Below, piece after piece: positions 8,653 through 17,309 of a stretch of DNA of 64,000 bases. The translations under genes and the position numbers were made by a program. The DNA is taken from the NCBI GenBank assembly GCA_039935415.1, contig JBDTKH010000005.1, forward strand, positions 1-64,000, in the 5' to 3' direction. The notes beneath the pieces were generated by a model that was given only the letters and a program-made list of their open reading frames with translations, made no database searches and was not told where the DNA came from. This DNA comes from Palsa-870 sp039935415. GTDB lineage: Bacteria; Chloroflexota; Dormibacteria; Dormibacterales; Dormibacteraceae. Positions within the stretch are counted from its first letter, which is position 1; each line of letters opens with the position of its first letter.

Positions 8653-9644
8653 TTGCCGAGGAGCGCATCGATCCCGCGAAAGTCACGGAGCTCGCGACCT
8701 CGCTCGAAGGCGAGCTCGCCCGCCTGATCGTCGGGCAGAAAGAGCTGGTTCGCGACACGGTGATCGGTCTCATCGCAGGTGGGCACCTGCTGCTCGAGGG
8801 CGTCCCGGGCCTGGGCAAGACCGTGCTCGTCCGCTCGCTGGGGCAGGCACTGAGCCTCAGCTTCGCGCGCATTCAGTTCACGCCCGACCTCATGCCGGCC
8901 GACATCGTCGGCACCAACGTGATCAGTGAGGACACGGGTCGCCGGGAGTTCCGTTACCAGCCCGGGCCGCTTTTTGCCAACATCGTTCTCGCCGACGAGG
9001 TGAACCGAGCCACGCCGAAGACACAGAGCGCGCTGCTGGAGGCTATGCAGGAAAGGACGGTCACCGTCGGCACCGAGACCCGTGCGCTGCCCACGCCGTT
9101 CTTCGTCCTCGCGACCCAGAACCCCATCGAGCTCGAAGGCACATACCCGCTCCCGGAAGCTCAGCTCGACCGCTTCTTCTTCAAGATTCTTGTTCCCTTC
9201 CCATCGGAAGAGGAGCTTCTCGAGATAGCGCGGCGCACCACCGGCGCTTCGATCACCGAGCTCGAGCCTGTGGCCGACGCCGCAGCCATTCTCGCTGCGC
9301 AGCACGTGGCGAGAGAGGTCCCAATCGCCGAGCACGTTCTCGGCTACGCAGGAAGGCTGATCATGGCGACGCATCCCGACCGCACCGAGCTCGACAGCGT
9401 GCGCCGCTACGTCCGCTTCGGAGCGAGCCCACGTGGTCTTCAGACGCTCGTGCTCGCGGGTAAGGTTCGCGCCCTGCTGAACGGTCGGTTCAACGTTGCG
9501 TTCGACGACCTTGCGGCGGTCGCGCCGTCGGCGCTGCGCCATCGCATCTTCCTGCGCTTCGAGGCGGAGGCTGATGACGTGACCGCGGACCAGATCGTCG
9601 CCGAGATACTGGAGAAGACGGACAGGGCGAAAGCCGGCGACTAG
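8649..9644 (+). CDS. MoxR-family AAA+ ATPase
   Basis: 331 residues from a GTG overlapping the upstream stop. Walker A GVPGLGKT at 51-58, Walker B IVLADEVNRA from 112, sensor region VLATQNP and the family block EGTYPLPEAQLDRF are all intact. MoxR ATPases act as chaperones that mature or insert partner complexes, generally with VWA-domain proteins encoded next to them. Here the partners would be the DUF58 and two VWA proteins directly downstream. Start choice is supported by the GTGA overlap and by the usual family length. Confidence 0.95.
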   Translation: MIAEERIDPAKVTELATSLEGELARLIVGQKELVRDTVIGLIAGGHLLLEGVPGLGKTVLVRSLGQALSLSFARIQFTPDLMPADIVGTNVISEDTGRREFRYQPGPLFANIVLADEVNRATPKTQSALLEAMQERTVTVGTETRALPTPFFVLATQNPIELEGTYPLPEAQLDRFFFKILVPFPSEEELLEIARRTTGASITELEPVADAAAILAAQHVAREVPIAEHVLGYAGRLIMATHPDRTELDSVRRYVRFGASPRGLQTLVLAGKVRALLNGRFNVAFDDLAAVAPSALRHRIFLRFEAEADDVTADQIVAEILEKTDRAKAGD

Positions 9645-9661
9645 AAATGGCGACTAGAAAT
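9636..9661 (+). repeat. Tandem 13-bp duplication at the moxR/DUF58 junction
   Basis: GGCGACTAGAAAT occurs twice in a row (9636-9648 and 9649-9661). The first copy contains the moxR stop codon. The second supplies the A and T of the DUF58 start codon, so the duplication moved the downstream start 13 bp away from the stop in an operon where most junctions overlap. Confidence 0.9.
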
Positions 9662-10538
9662 GGCGCCTAGCAGGCTCCTGGAGCCGCAGCTGCTCCGCCG
9701 ACTCGACTCCCTTGCATTGGTGGTGCGGCGCGCGGTAAAAGGCCAAATGGGTGGCGAGCGCCGGTCGCGGAACCGCGGGCGCTCGCCGGAGTTCGCCGAC
9801 TTCCGCAGCTACTCGCCCGGCGATGACTTCCGGCTGATCGACTGGAACGCGTACGCGCGCCTGGACCGCTTCATGCTGCGTCTGTTCGTCGCGGAAGAAG
9901 AGCTGCCGTTGAACCTGTTCGTCGACCTCAGCGGATCGATGGACTGGGGACAGCCCAACAAGGCGCTAGCCGCCAAGCGCCTCGCCGGCGCCATCGCGTA
10001 TGTCGCCCTGGCCGCGCTCGACCGGGTGCGCCTAACCGTCTTCGCGAGCGGGCCGACGTCGGGCGGCGCGCCGTACCGCGGCAGGCAAGGGGCGCAGGAG
10101 CTGTTCGCCAGGATCCAGTCCTTCCCGGTCGGCGGTCCCACCGACTACGGCAAGCTAGTCTGGCCGATCAGTCGCCAGCGCCCGGGCATGACGGTGCTGA
10201 TCACCGACGGGCTGGGCGAGTCACCGATCGGGCCGGCGATCACGGCCCTGCAGCTGGCGCGCCAGGAGGGCGCGGTCCTCCAGCTCCTCGCGCCCCAGGA
10301 GATCGAGCCCGACTGGACGGGCGACGCACGCTTGAAAGACGCGGAGTCGGGGGTCGAGCGCGAGTTCACGGGGACGCCGGCCACGCTCGGCGCCTACCGC
10401 TCCGCGCTGGCCCGGCGCAGCGGCGACATCGAAGAGGCCGCCCGCAGGCGCGGCCTCAGGTACGCGCGAATGACCAGCGACGACCCGGTGGAAGACATGA
10501 CACAGTTGACGCTCCGACGCATCGGCCTGATGCGATGA
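9660..10538 (+). CDS. DUF58 domain protein
   Basis: 292 residues. The DUF58 core SPGDDFRLIDWNAYARLDR lies at about 52-70. A degenerate VWA fold follows with a MIDAS-like DLSGS at 89-93. DUF58 proteins are regular partners of MoxR ATPases; their biochemical role is not settled. The first in-frame ATG is placed by the 13-bp duplication, and no strong ribosome binding site is seen other than the duplicated AGAAAT stretch. Its stop overlaps the next start (ATGA), which implies coupled translation with the BatA-like gene. Confidence 0.92.
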   Translation: MAPSRLLEPQLLRRLDSLALVVRRAVKGQMGGERRSRNRGRSPEFADFRSYSPGDDFRLIDWNAYARLDRFMLRLFVAEEELPLNLFVDLSGSMDWGQPNKALAAKRLAGAIAYVALAALDRVRLTVFASGPTSGGAPYRGRQGAQELFARIQSFPVGGPTDYGKLVWPISRQRPGMTVLITDGLGESPIGPAITALQLARQEGAVLQLLAPQEIEPDWTGDARLKDAESGVEREFTGTPATLGAYRSALARRSGDIEEAARRRGLRYARMTSDDPVEDMTQLTLRRIGLMR

Positions 10539-12361
10539 CGTTCCTCGCGCCGGCGGCAGCCGCGCTGGCGATCACCCTCCCCGCGATCGTCGCTCTCTAC
10601 TTCCTGCGCATCCGGCGTTCGACTCGAACCGTGTCCGCGCTGCACCTGTGGCCCGACCAGATTCGCGACCGCCAGGCCAACGTGCCCTGGCAGCGGCTGC
10701 GCTTCAGCTGGCTCCTGCTGCTGCAGCTGCTGGTCGCCGCGTGTCTCGTGGCCGCGGCCGCCGAGCCGGCGCTGTCAGCAAACGTCAGCGTGGCTCCTCA
10801 CAGCATCGTCCTGCTCGACACCTCAGCGTCGATGCAGGCGCACGATGTCCAGCCATCGCGTTTGGGCGAGGCCGAGCGGCAGATCGGAAACTTGATCGAC
10901 CAGCTTGGACCGCAGGACCGGATGACGATCATCGCGATCCAGGCGACGCCGCGCATCGTGGCCTCGTCGACAGGGGATCGCGCCGGCCTGCACCAGGCGC
11001 TGGGCGGCGTGGCGCCGAGCAACGGCCCCGCAGACCTCTCCGCAGCGCTGCTGCTCGCGTCAGGGATCGTCCGTCCCGGTGACGATGCGCGGGCATACCT
11101 TTACAGCGACGGAATCGTCGAGCCGCTCGCGGCCTCGTTCGCCGACGGGCTTCCTTTTCCGATCGAGTACCACCGCATCGGCACATCGGGCGAGAATGTC
11201 GGCCTCACATCGCTGGTCGTGCGCTCGGGCGGGCAGGCGCCTGCCGCATACCTCCACGTGCAGAACTTCGGCCAGCAGTCGCGGACCTTCAGCCTCGACT
11301 GGCGTTCAGACGTCGGGCTCATCGACGTAAGGTCGATCAGCCTTGCCGGCGGACAGTCTCAGGACCTCATCCTGCCGGTGCCGGCAAACGCGACCACCAT
11401 GACCGCGCGAATCGCCGCCGGCGACATCTTCTCGCTCGACGACAGCGTGACGGCCGTCGCGCGAACCCCGCGGACGTTCCGCGTCCTGCTGGTCACTCCA
11501 GGCAACGTCTTCCTCGAGCAGGCGTTGCGGTTGAGAGGAGATTTTCAGCTCGACGTGGTAGCTCCGACCGCCTACGTGGGAGCGGCTGCATATGCCATGA
11601 CGGTCTTCGACCGGTTCGCCCCACCTGTACTGCCGGCTGGACCTCTCGTCATGGTCGACCCGCCCGCGGGCAGCCCGCTCGCAGGCGGAACGGCAGTCGG
11701 TATAGGACGCGTGCGCGCGAGCGATGCCGGAGATCCTTTGCTCACGAACGTCGCGCTGCAGGACGTGCATGTGGCTCGAAGCCAGGACCTGTCTGCTTCC
11801 ACCTTCGGGCGCGCGCTCATCACCAGCATCCAGACGCCGCTGGTCCTCGTGCGCGACGAACCGTACCGTCAGGTGCTGTTCGGCTTCGACCTCCACGAAT
11901 CCGACTTCCCGCTGCGGATCGGCTTTCCGATCCTGGTCCAGAACCTTAGCGAGTGGATGCTTCCGCCCAGCGTGCCCAGCCGCAGCTTCCACCCGGACGA
12001 AGCGGTCACCATCGTTCCGGAGCCTGCTGCGACGTCGGTCACGGTCGTGCGCCCCGACGGAACCAGGAGGTCGCTTGCGACCGGCTCGATCGCGACGTTC
12101 GCGGACACTGACCTGACCGGCGTCTACACCGTCGAGCAGGTGGTGTCCGGGAAGACGGACCGGTCGTGGTTCGCCGTCAACCTGTTCTCGGACATGACCT
12201 CACAGCTCAAGCCGGCAGATCGACTGACGCTGCCGCCGACGCGCCCGTCAACTTCGAGCCAGACGGTCCACCCGGGCCTGCAGCCGATCTGGCTCTGGAT
12301 CGCCCTTGTGGGGCTTGGGCTCGTGGTGGCGGAATGGATGGTGTTTCACCGTGGCCTTTGA
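10535..12361 (+). CDS. BatA-like VWA domain membrane protein
   Basis: 608 residues. An N-terminal BatA-type double helix (about 5-25 and 58-78) brackets the conserved RIRRSTRTVSALHLW stretch. Then comes a VWA domain with MIDAS DTSAS at 95-99 and GPADLSAALLLASG, a beta-rich middle with a Rossmann-like segment (about 310-460), and a C-terminal membrane helix (WLWIALVGLGLVVAEWMVF). The VWA domain probably faces outside the membrane and binds a metal-dependent partner. In Bat-type operons such proteins form a membrane complex assembled with MoxR. The exact role in this organism is unknown. Confidence 0.87.
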   Translation: MTFLAPAAAALAITLPAIVALYFLRIRRSTRTVSALHLWPDQIRDRQANVPWQRLRFSWLLLLQLLVAACLVAAAAEPALSANVSVAPHSIVLLDTSASMQAHDVQPSRLGEAERQIGNLIDQLGPQDRMTIIAIQATPRIVASSTGDRAGLHQALGGVAPSNGPADLSAALLLASGIVRPGDDARAYLYSDGIVEPLAASFADGLPFPIEYHRIGTSGENVGLTSLVVRSGGQAPAAYLHVQNFGQQSRTFSLDWRSDVGLIDVRSISLAGGQSQDLILPVPANATTMTARIAAGDIFSLDDSVTAVARTPRTFRVLLVTPGNVFLEQALRLRGDFQLDVVAPTAYVGAAAYAMTVFDRFAPPVLPAGPLVMVDPPAGSPLAGGTAVGIGRVRASDAGDPLLTNVALQDVHVARSQDLSASTFGRALITSIQTPLVLVRDEPYRQVLFGFDLHESDFPLRIGFPILVQNLSEWMLPPSVPSRSFHPDEAVTIVPEPAATSVTVVRPDGTRRSLATGSIATFADTDLTGVYTVEQVVSGKTDRSWFAVNLFSDMTSQLKPADRLTLPPTRPSTSSQTVHPGLQPIWLWIALVGLGLVVAEWMVFHRGL

Positions 12362-15074
12362 CATCACCCGCCCCCTCCTGTTGGGGGTCGGAGCCATCGC
12401 ACTGGCCATAGTCTTCGTGACCTGGCGGCGGTGGTCGCCGCCTTTCTCGAGGGGACGCGCCAGGCTCGCGCTCGGGGTCCGCGTGGTGATGGTCCTGCTC
12501 CTGACCGCGGCCCTGTCGGGTTTCCAGTTCCAAACCACGCCCACCGCCGAGGCCGTCATCGTCGCGGCCGACCTGTCAGCCAGCACGCAGAGCGCCGTCG
12601 ATGTGGAGGCTGGGACGGTCCGTCAGATCCTGTCGAGCCTGCCGAGCGGAGACCTCGCGGGAGTGCTGAGCTTCGGGCGCGGCCCCCAGGTCGAGGTAAA
12701 CGTCAGCTCAAATCCGCAGTTCGCCCAGTTCCAGAGCCAGCCGAATCCAAACTACACAGACGTCGCCTCGGCCCTGCAGCTCGCGGGTTCAATCCTTCCG
12801 ACCAATACTCGGCGCCATATCGTCCTGGTCAGCGACGGGCGATCCAACTTAGGGCACCCGGTCGCCGAGGCACGACTGCTGAGTGCGGAAGGCGTGCGAG
12901 TCGACACCGTGGCCCTCGCGGTTCCCATCGGCAGCGAAGCGTACGTCGACCGGCTCGACGCCCCGGCCACCCTGAACCAGGGCCAGGAGGCCGCGGTCCA
13001 GGCGCTCATCGTGAGCAACACGCCGACCGCCGCGACCGTGAGGTGGTACCTCGACAGCACGCTCCTGAGCAGCGCCTCCGTCCAGCTAGCCAATGGTGAG
13101 ACGACGATCTCCCAAACGGTCAAACCTGGTGAGACGGGGTTCCATTCGGTGCGGGTGACCATCGACCCGGTCCGGGACACGTACTCGGAGAACAACGTCG
13201 GCGAAGGGCTGATCCAGGTGGTCGGCCCGCCTCGCGTCCTGCTCGTCGAGCCGGCTGCCGGCGACGCTGCAAGCCTCGAGGAAGCGCTGCTCTCGACAGG
13301 GATCCTGGCCACGACGATCACGCCGGACCAGCTCCCTCGCACAGCAGCGGACCTCGCCGCGTACCAGTCGGTCGTCCTGGTCAACGTTCCGGCGGCGAGC
13401 CTCGGGGCCCCGCGCATGGCGCTGCTCCAGGCGGCGACGCGCGACCTGGGCATGGGTCTTGTCGTGATCGGCGGAGCGGACAGCTACGGGCCGGGTGGCT
13501 ATGCCGGCACCGCCCTGGAGACGGCGATGCCCGTCCAGATGCTGCTGCCTCAGACCATGCAGAAGCCACCCGTCGCCGTGATGCTCGTCCTGGAGACGAT
13601 GGAGAGCGGAGGCAGTGACCAGGTCCTCCGCGGCGCGGCCGAAGCCGTGGTCGACGGACTGACTCCGCGCGACATGGTCGGGGTGACCAACGGCACCGGC
13701 ACCGTCGTCGTGCCGCTGACCACCCTCAGGGACAAGGCGAAGGTCAAGGCGGCGATCGAGGCGATGGGCCTGGGGGACCCGGCGTCTTATGTCCCGGACC
13801 TGAACGCCGCGGCGCAGCAGCTGGGAAAGGCGAAGGCGGCGATCAAGCACATCATCCTGCTGGGTGACGGCGACGCACGCGACAACTACGAGCCCGTCAT
13901 CACGTCCATCCACAACAGTGGCATCACGGTGTCCACTGTCGCAGCGGGCACGTTCGGCACCGACCCCGTGTTGATGCAGGAGATCGCAACGTGGGGACAC
14001 GGACGCTTCTACCAGAGCAACGGCGTGAACGACGTACCGCAAATCTTTCTAAAAGAGACCAACGAAGCTCTGAAACCGTGGATCGTCGAGGGCTCGATCA
14101 CGCCGCATCTGGCGTCACTGATCGAGGCGCTGCCGGGCGTACCGCTGAACGCCTTTCCAGTGCTGACGGGCTATGTCGCGACGACTCCCCGGGCGGCCGC
14201 CGACGTTGTGCTCAGCAGCCCGCAGGGCGACCCCCTGCTTGCGACCTGGGAGTACGGCCTCGGCCGGGTGATGGCCTGGACCAGCGACGCGCAGGGCCGG
14301 TGGACTGCCGACCTGATGCAGTGGCCGAGCGCCAACAGGTTCTTCGGCGACATCGTCCGCTACAGCCTTCCGCAATCGACCGATCCCGCGCTGCAGGTGG
14401 AGACGCAGACACAGGGTGACCACACCCACTTGCTCGTCACCGCACCTGCGTTCTCGGGCGCAACCGTCGAGGTGAGCGCGGTGACGCCAGACCTTTCGGA
14501 TGCCACGTCGACGCTGGCTTCGACCGGGCCGGGGCGGTTCGAAGGCGATCTGCCGACGAACCAGGTCGGAAGCTACCTGCTTCGCGTCACACAATCGGTG
14601 GGCGGCGTGACGAAGCACGCGAGCACGTTCGGGCTCGTCGTCCCGTATTCGCCTGAATACCGCGACCTTGGCACCGATGTCAACACGCTGCGGGAGATCG
14701 CCCATGCCGGCGGCGGTACGCTGCTCACCGACCTGGCCCAGGTCTACACCGTCCCGGTCCCTCCGGTCCAGGCAGCACAATCCCTTGATGAGCTCCTGCT
14801 GGTGCTCGCCATCCTGCTGTTCCCGATCGACATCGCCCTGCGCAGGCTGGTCGTTCGCCTGGAGGACGTGCCGGCGTGGAGAGCCGCGTTCAAGCGCGCG
14901 CCCGCCGTTCCGATCCGGGCCGAGGCGACCCTGACTCGCCTCAGGAAGCGCGTCTCAGACGTGAGGAGCGCACGCGCGCCAAAGCCTCCACCGAATGCCA
15001 CTCCGCCCGCCACCGAGAAGAAGCCTTCGCCCGACAACACCATCGAGCAGCTGCGTGCCCGTAGGCGCCGCTAG
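12351..15074 (+). CDS. VWA and amidotransferase-like domain membrane protein
   Basis: 907 residues from a GTG at 12351 that overlaps the upstream gene by 11 bp. Two N-terminal helices (about 8-25 and 43-58) precede a VWA domain with MIDAS DLSAS at 74-78. A beta sandwich follows, then a class I amidotransferase-like fold (VLLVEP to VVIGGADSYGPGGY, about 285-390), a second VWA-like stretch (MGVTNGTGTVVVP region) and a C-terminal helix (ELLLVLAILLFPIDIAL). No catalytic Cys-His-Glu triad is obvious, so the amidotransferase fold is probably structural. It is the last gene of the operon. A longer start at 12306 is possible but less natural. Confidence 0.85.
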   Translation: MAFDITRPLLLGVGAIALAIVFVTWRRWSPPFSRGRARLALGVRVVMVLLLTAALSGFQFQTTPTAEAVIVAADLSASTQSAVDVEAGTVRQILSSLPSGDLAGVLSFGRGPQVEVNVSSNPQFAQFQSQPNPNYTDVASALQLAGSILPTNTRRHIVLVSDGRSNLGHPVAEARLLSAEGVRVDTVALAVPIGSEAYVDRLDAPATLNQGQEAAVQALIVSNTPTAATVRWYLDSTLLSSASVQLANGETTISQTVKPGETGFHSVRVTIDPVRDTYSENNVGEGLIQVVGPPRVLLVEPAAGDAASLEEALLSTGILATTITPDQLPRTAADLAAYQSVVLVNVPAASLGAPRMALLQAATRDLGMGLVVIGGADSYGPGGYAGTALETAMPVQMLLPQTMQKPPVAVMLVLETMESGGSDQVLRGAAEAVVDGLTPRDMVGVTNGTGTVVVPLTTLRDKAKVKAAIEAMGLGDPASYVPDLNAAAQQLGKAKAAIKHIILLGDGDARDNYEPVITSIHNSGITVSTVAAGTFGTDPVLMQEIATWGHGRFYQSNGVNDVPQIFLKETNEALKPWIVEGSITPHLASLIEALPGVPLNAFPVLTGYVATTPRAAADVVLSSPQGDPLLATWEYGLGRVMAWTSDAQGRWTADLMQWPSANRFFGDIVRYSLPQSTDPALQVETQTQGDHTHLLVTAPAFSGATVEVSAVTPDLSDATSTLASTGPGRFEGDLPTNQVGSYLLRVTQSVGGVTKHASTFGLVVPYSPEYRDLGTDVNTLREIAHAGGGTLLTDLAQVYTVPVPPVQAAQSLDELLLVLAILLFPIDIALRRLVVRLEDVPAWRAAFKRAPAVPIRAEATLTRLRKRVSDVRSARAPKPPPNATPPATEKKPSPDNTIEQLRARRRR

Positions 15075-15275
15075 GTCTCCCGGCCACCAGCCGCCCGCGC
15101 TCCGGTGAGGCCGGCGCATGCGTGAGGACCGGCCAACGTTCACTTGAGCCGACTCGCAATACCACTAAGACTGGAACGTCAAGGCGCGACCGTGGCGGTT
15201 TGATTGCTATGGGACTCGCTCATCGCGGCTAACCCTGCTACGAAGGCTGGGCACCGACGCGGATTTTGTCCCTAG

Positions 15276-15296
15276 ACAGCCAAGATGACAACCAAG
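15276..15296 (+). repeat. Second copy of the 2380 repeat; 5' exon of group II intron
   Basis: Matches 2380-2400 at 18 of 21 positions. Its last six bases, ACCAAG (15291-15296), act as IBS1 for the adjoining intron because they are exactly complementary to CTTGGT at 15636-15641. TGACA (15286-15290) could serve as IBS2 with TGTCA at 15477-15481. Confidence 0.4.
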
Positions 15297-15885
15297 GTGT
15301 GCACTGAACGAAGGAGGTGGCTCTGACGTAGATAAGAACCGCTGAGTTCGATGCTGGCCAGCAGATGGGGGCAGGTCCCCCGAAGCCGTTCTGCAGGGGA
15401 TGGCTTCAAACCACCGCGAGCTGCGTCGGTCAAGAGCCGGTCGTGGTGAACGTCCGCGGAAAAGGCACCCAAGAGGTGTCAGGTGAGGTCCGAGAAGGCG
15501 GACGAAATTGAACCACTGATGAAATGTCGAGAGTCTGCAATGACGTCAAAACCGGGGCCAATTGGCGGACCCGGGAGAAGCCTGTGGGAAACCTGCTTAC
15601 TGCCCAGGTGGCGTCCGGCATAGAGGTGGCGCGAGCTTGGTCCAGGCTGCTGGTCGGAACAGTGGAACCTGTCGTCCCGATGTGGAGGTCGGTCCGGCGC
15701 GGAGTGCCGGGCTGGACGCAAAAGGAAGAACCGCAAGCGGCCAGCACCGCGAGCGGGAGAGTACCGATGCGGGGCACAGGGACGGAACGCCTCGTAGTAG
15801 TGATGAAGCCCGGCAACGCGGGCGGAGCGAAGGAGGCGTGCTACCTCGGTTCGCGAAATGGTCAACCGCCGTGCGGGAGGAGCCG

Positions 15886-17178
15886 ATGAGCGGGCCGAAG
15901 CCGTTTGAGATCTCGAAAGAGATGGTCGTCGAGGCCTATCGAAGGGTGAAAGCCAATCGAGGGGCCGCCGGAATCGACGGGGAAACGATCGAGGAGTTTG
16001 AGCGAGACCTGAAAGGGAACCTCTACAAGCTCTGGAATCGGATGTCCTCGGGGGTCTACTTCCCGCCGCCAGTGCGGATGGTTGAGATACCGAAGCCAGG
16101 TGGACGGGGCGTCCGGGTGTTGGGAGTGCCCACAGTCGCGGACAGAGTCGCGCAAACCGTCGTCAAGCTGTACCTGGAGCCCAAAGTGGAGCCTTACTTC
16201 CACGATGACTCCTACGGCTACCGACCGGGGCGTTCGGCGCTGGACGCGGTGGGGTGCTGCCGGTGGCGGAGCAAGAAGTCAGCCTGGGTCATCGACCTGG
16301 ACATCAAAGCCTTCTTCGACACCATTCCGCACGCGCTGGTCATGAGAGCGCTGCGCAAGCACACGGACTCGAAGTGGATCCTTCTCTACGTGCAGCGGTG
16401 GCTCGTCGCCCCGATGCAACGGGAGGACGGAAGTCTGGTGGCGCGCGATCGTGGAAGTCCGCAAGGCTCAGCGATCTCACCCTTGCTGGCGAACCTGTTC
16501 ATGCACTACGCGTTCGACGCCTGGATGCAGCGGGAGTCACCGCGAGTCTGGTTCGAGCGCTACTGCGACGACGTGGTGGTTCACGCCGCGACCAAGAAGC
16601 AGGCCGAGTACCTGAAGGACTCCATCGCCCGGCGCTTGAAACAGTGCGGGTTGGAAGTGAACGAAGGCAAGACGCGCATCGTCTACTGCCGGGACGGACA
16701 GCGCACCGATGCTCACGAGCATCAACGCTTCACCTTTCTCGGCTACGAGTTCGGGGCGCGGGGAGCACTCGACACGGAAGGCCACATCATTGACAAGTTC
16801 CTGCCGGCGATCAGCCCGGAGGCTGCAAAGGAGATTCGCGAGACGGTGCGAAGTTGGCGATTGCACCGGCGTAGCCGTCACACCCTGAGTGATCTTGCCC
16901 AGGACATCAATGCCGTGGTGCGAGGCTGGATCAACTACTTCGGGGCGTTCTACCGCTCCAGGTTGTTCCGGGTGCTGAACGCGATCAATGTCTACCTCGT
17001 CCGCTGGGCCATGCACAAGTTCAAGCGGCTTCGTGCTCGCAAGCTACGCGCATGGAGGTTTCTGGTCGCTGCCGCGCGGCGCCAGCCGGGCCTCTTCGCT
17101 CACTGGGCGGTCGGGGTGAAACCAACCGGTATGGGTAGTGGGAGCCGGGTAAGCCGAGAGGTTTACGCCCGGTTCTGA
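15886..17178 (+). CDS. ltrA: Group II intron reverse transcriptase/maturase
   Basis: 430 residues from the ATG at 15886, preceded by GGGAGGAG. RT blocks run from VKANRGAAGIDG (22-32) through DLDIKAFFDTIPH and RGSPQGSAISPLLANL (189-204) to the catalytic YCDD at 226-229, where most relatives have YADD. The maturase (GIIM) domain follows (about 335-420). No HNH endonuclease domain is present, so insertion would rely on replication-associated priming or a nicked target. The C-terminal codons run into intron domain V, as is usual. Reading frame intact. Confidence 0.95.
   Translation: MSGPKPFEISKEMVVEAYRRVKANRGAAGIDGETIEEFERDLKGNLYKLWNRMSSGVYFPPPVRMVEIPKPGGRGVRVLGVPTVADRVAQTVVKLYLEPKVEPYFHDDSYGYRPGRSALDAVGCCRWRSKKSAWVIDLDIKAFFDTIPHALVMRALRKHTDSKWILLYVQRWLVAPMQREDGSLVARDRGSPQGSAISPLLANLFMHYAFDAWMQRESPRVWFERYCDDVVVHAATKKQAEYLKDSIARRLKQCGLEVNEGKTRIVYCRDGQRTDAHEHQRFTFLGYEFGARGALDTEGHIIDKFLPAISPEAAKEIRETVRSWRLHRRSRHTLSDLAQDINAVVRGWINYFGAFYRSRLFRVLNAINVYLVRWAMHKFKRLRARKLRAWRFLVAAARRQPGLFAHWAVGVKPTGMGSGSRVSREVYARF
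17142..17175 (+). ncRNA. Group II intron domain V
   Basis: A 34-nt hairpin starting GAGCCGGG and ending CCCGGTTC, with the catalytic AGC triad near its 5' side and a GAGA-type loop. It overlaps the last codons of the reverse transcriptase gene. It is the active-site domain of the ribozyme. Confidence 0.88.
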
Positions 17179-17233
17179 GAGAGCCCGGGGGTGCGATTCC
17201 CCCGGGCTACTCGCCCCGGCCGATGATTGTGGA

Positions 17234-17247
17234 CGACTGCGCAGTCG
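17234..17247. promoter_or_regulatory. 14-bp perfect palindrome upstream of glgA
   Basis: CGACTGCGCAGTCG reads the same on both strands and lies 63 bp before the glgA start, just after the intron's 3' end. It may be a dimeric regulator site. No regulator is identified. Confidence 0.3.
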
Positions 17248-17309
17248 ACTGCCACCGCTGACCGAGCAGACGCCGCGCGGACGCCACGAAAGCGGGAGAC
17301 TTGACGACG

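Larger units (their letters stand above)
15297..17210 (+). mobile_element. Group II intron (1,914 nt) with encoded reverse transcriptase
   Basis: The 5' end GTGTGC follows exon base 15296. EBS1 CTTGGT (15636-15641, about 340 nt into the intron) is the exact complement of the last six exon bases. Domain V is at 17142-17175. A domain VI-like hairpin (AGCCCGGGGG/CCCCCGGGCT, about 17181-17208) leads to a terminal AC at 17209-17210. About 590 nt of ribozyme RNA precede the protein gene. The insertion is intergenic, between the VWA operon and glgA. The 3' end is less certain than the 5' end. Confidence 0.85.

Noticed and set aside
15109..15134. GGCCGG/CCGGCC hairpin after the VWA operon as a terminator
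   Set aside because: Only 6 bp with a 14-nt loop and no T-run; GC-rich DNA gives such pairs often.
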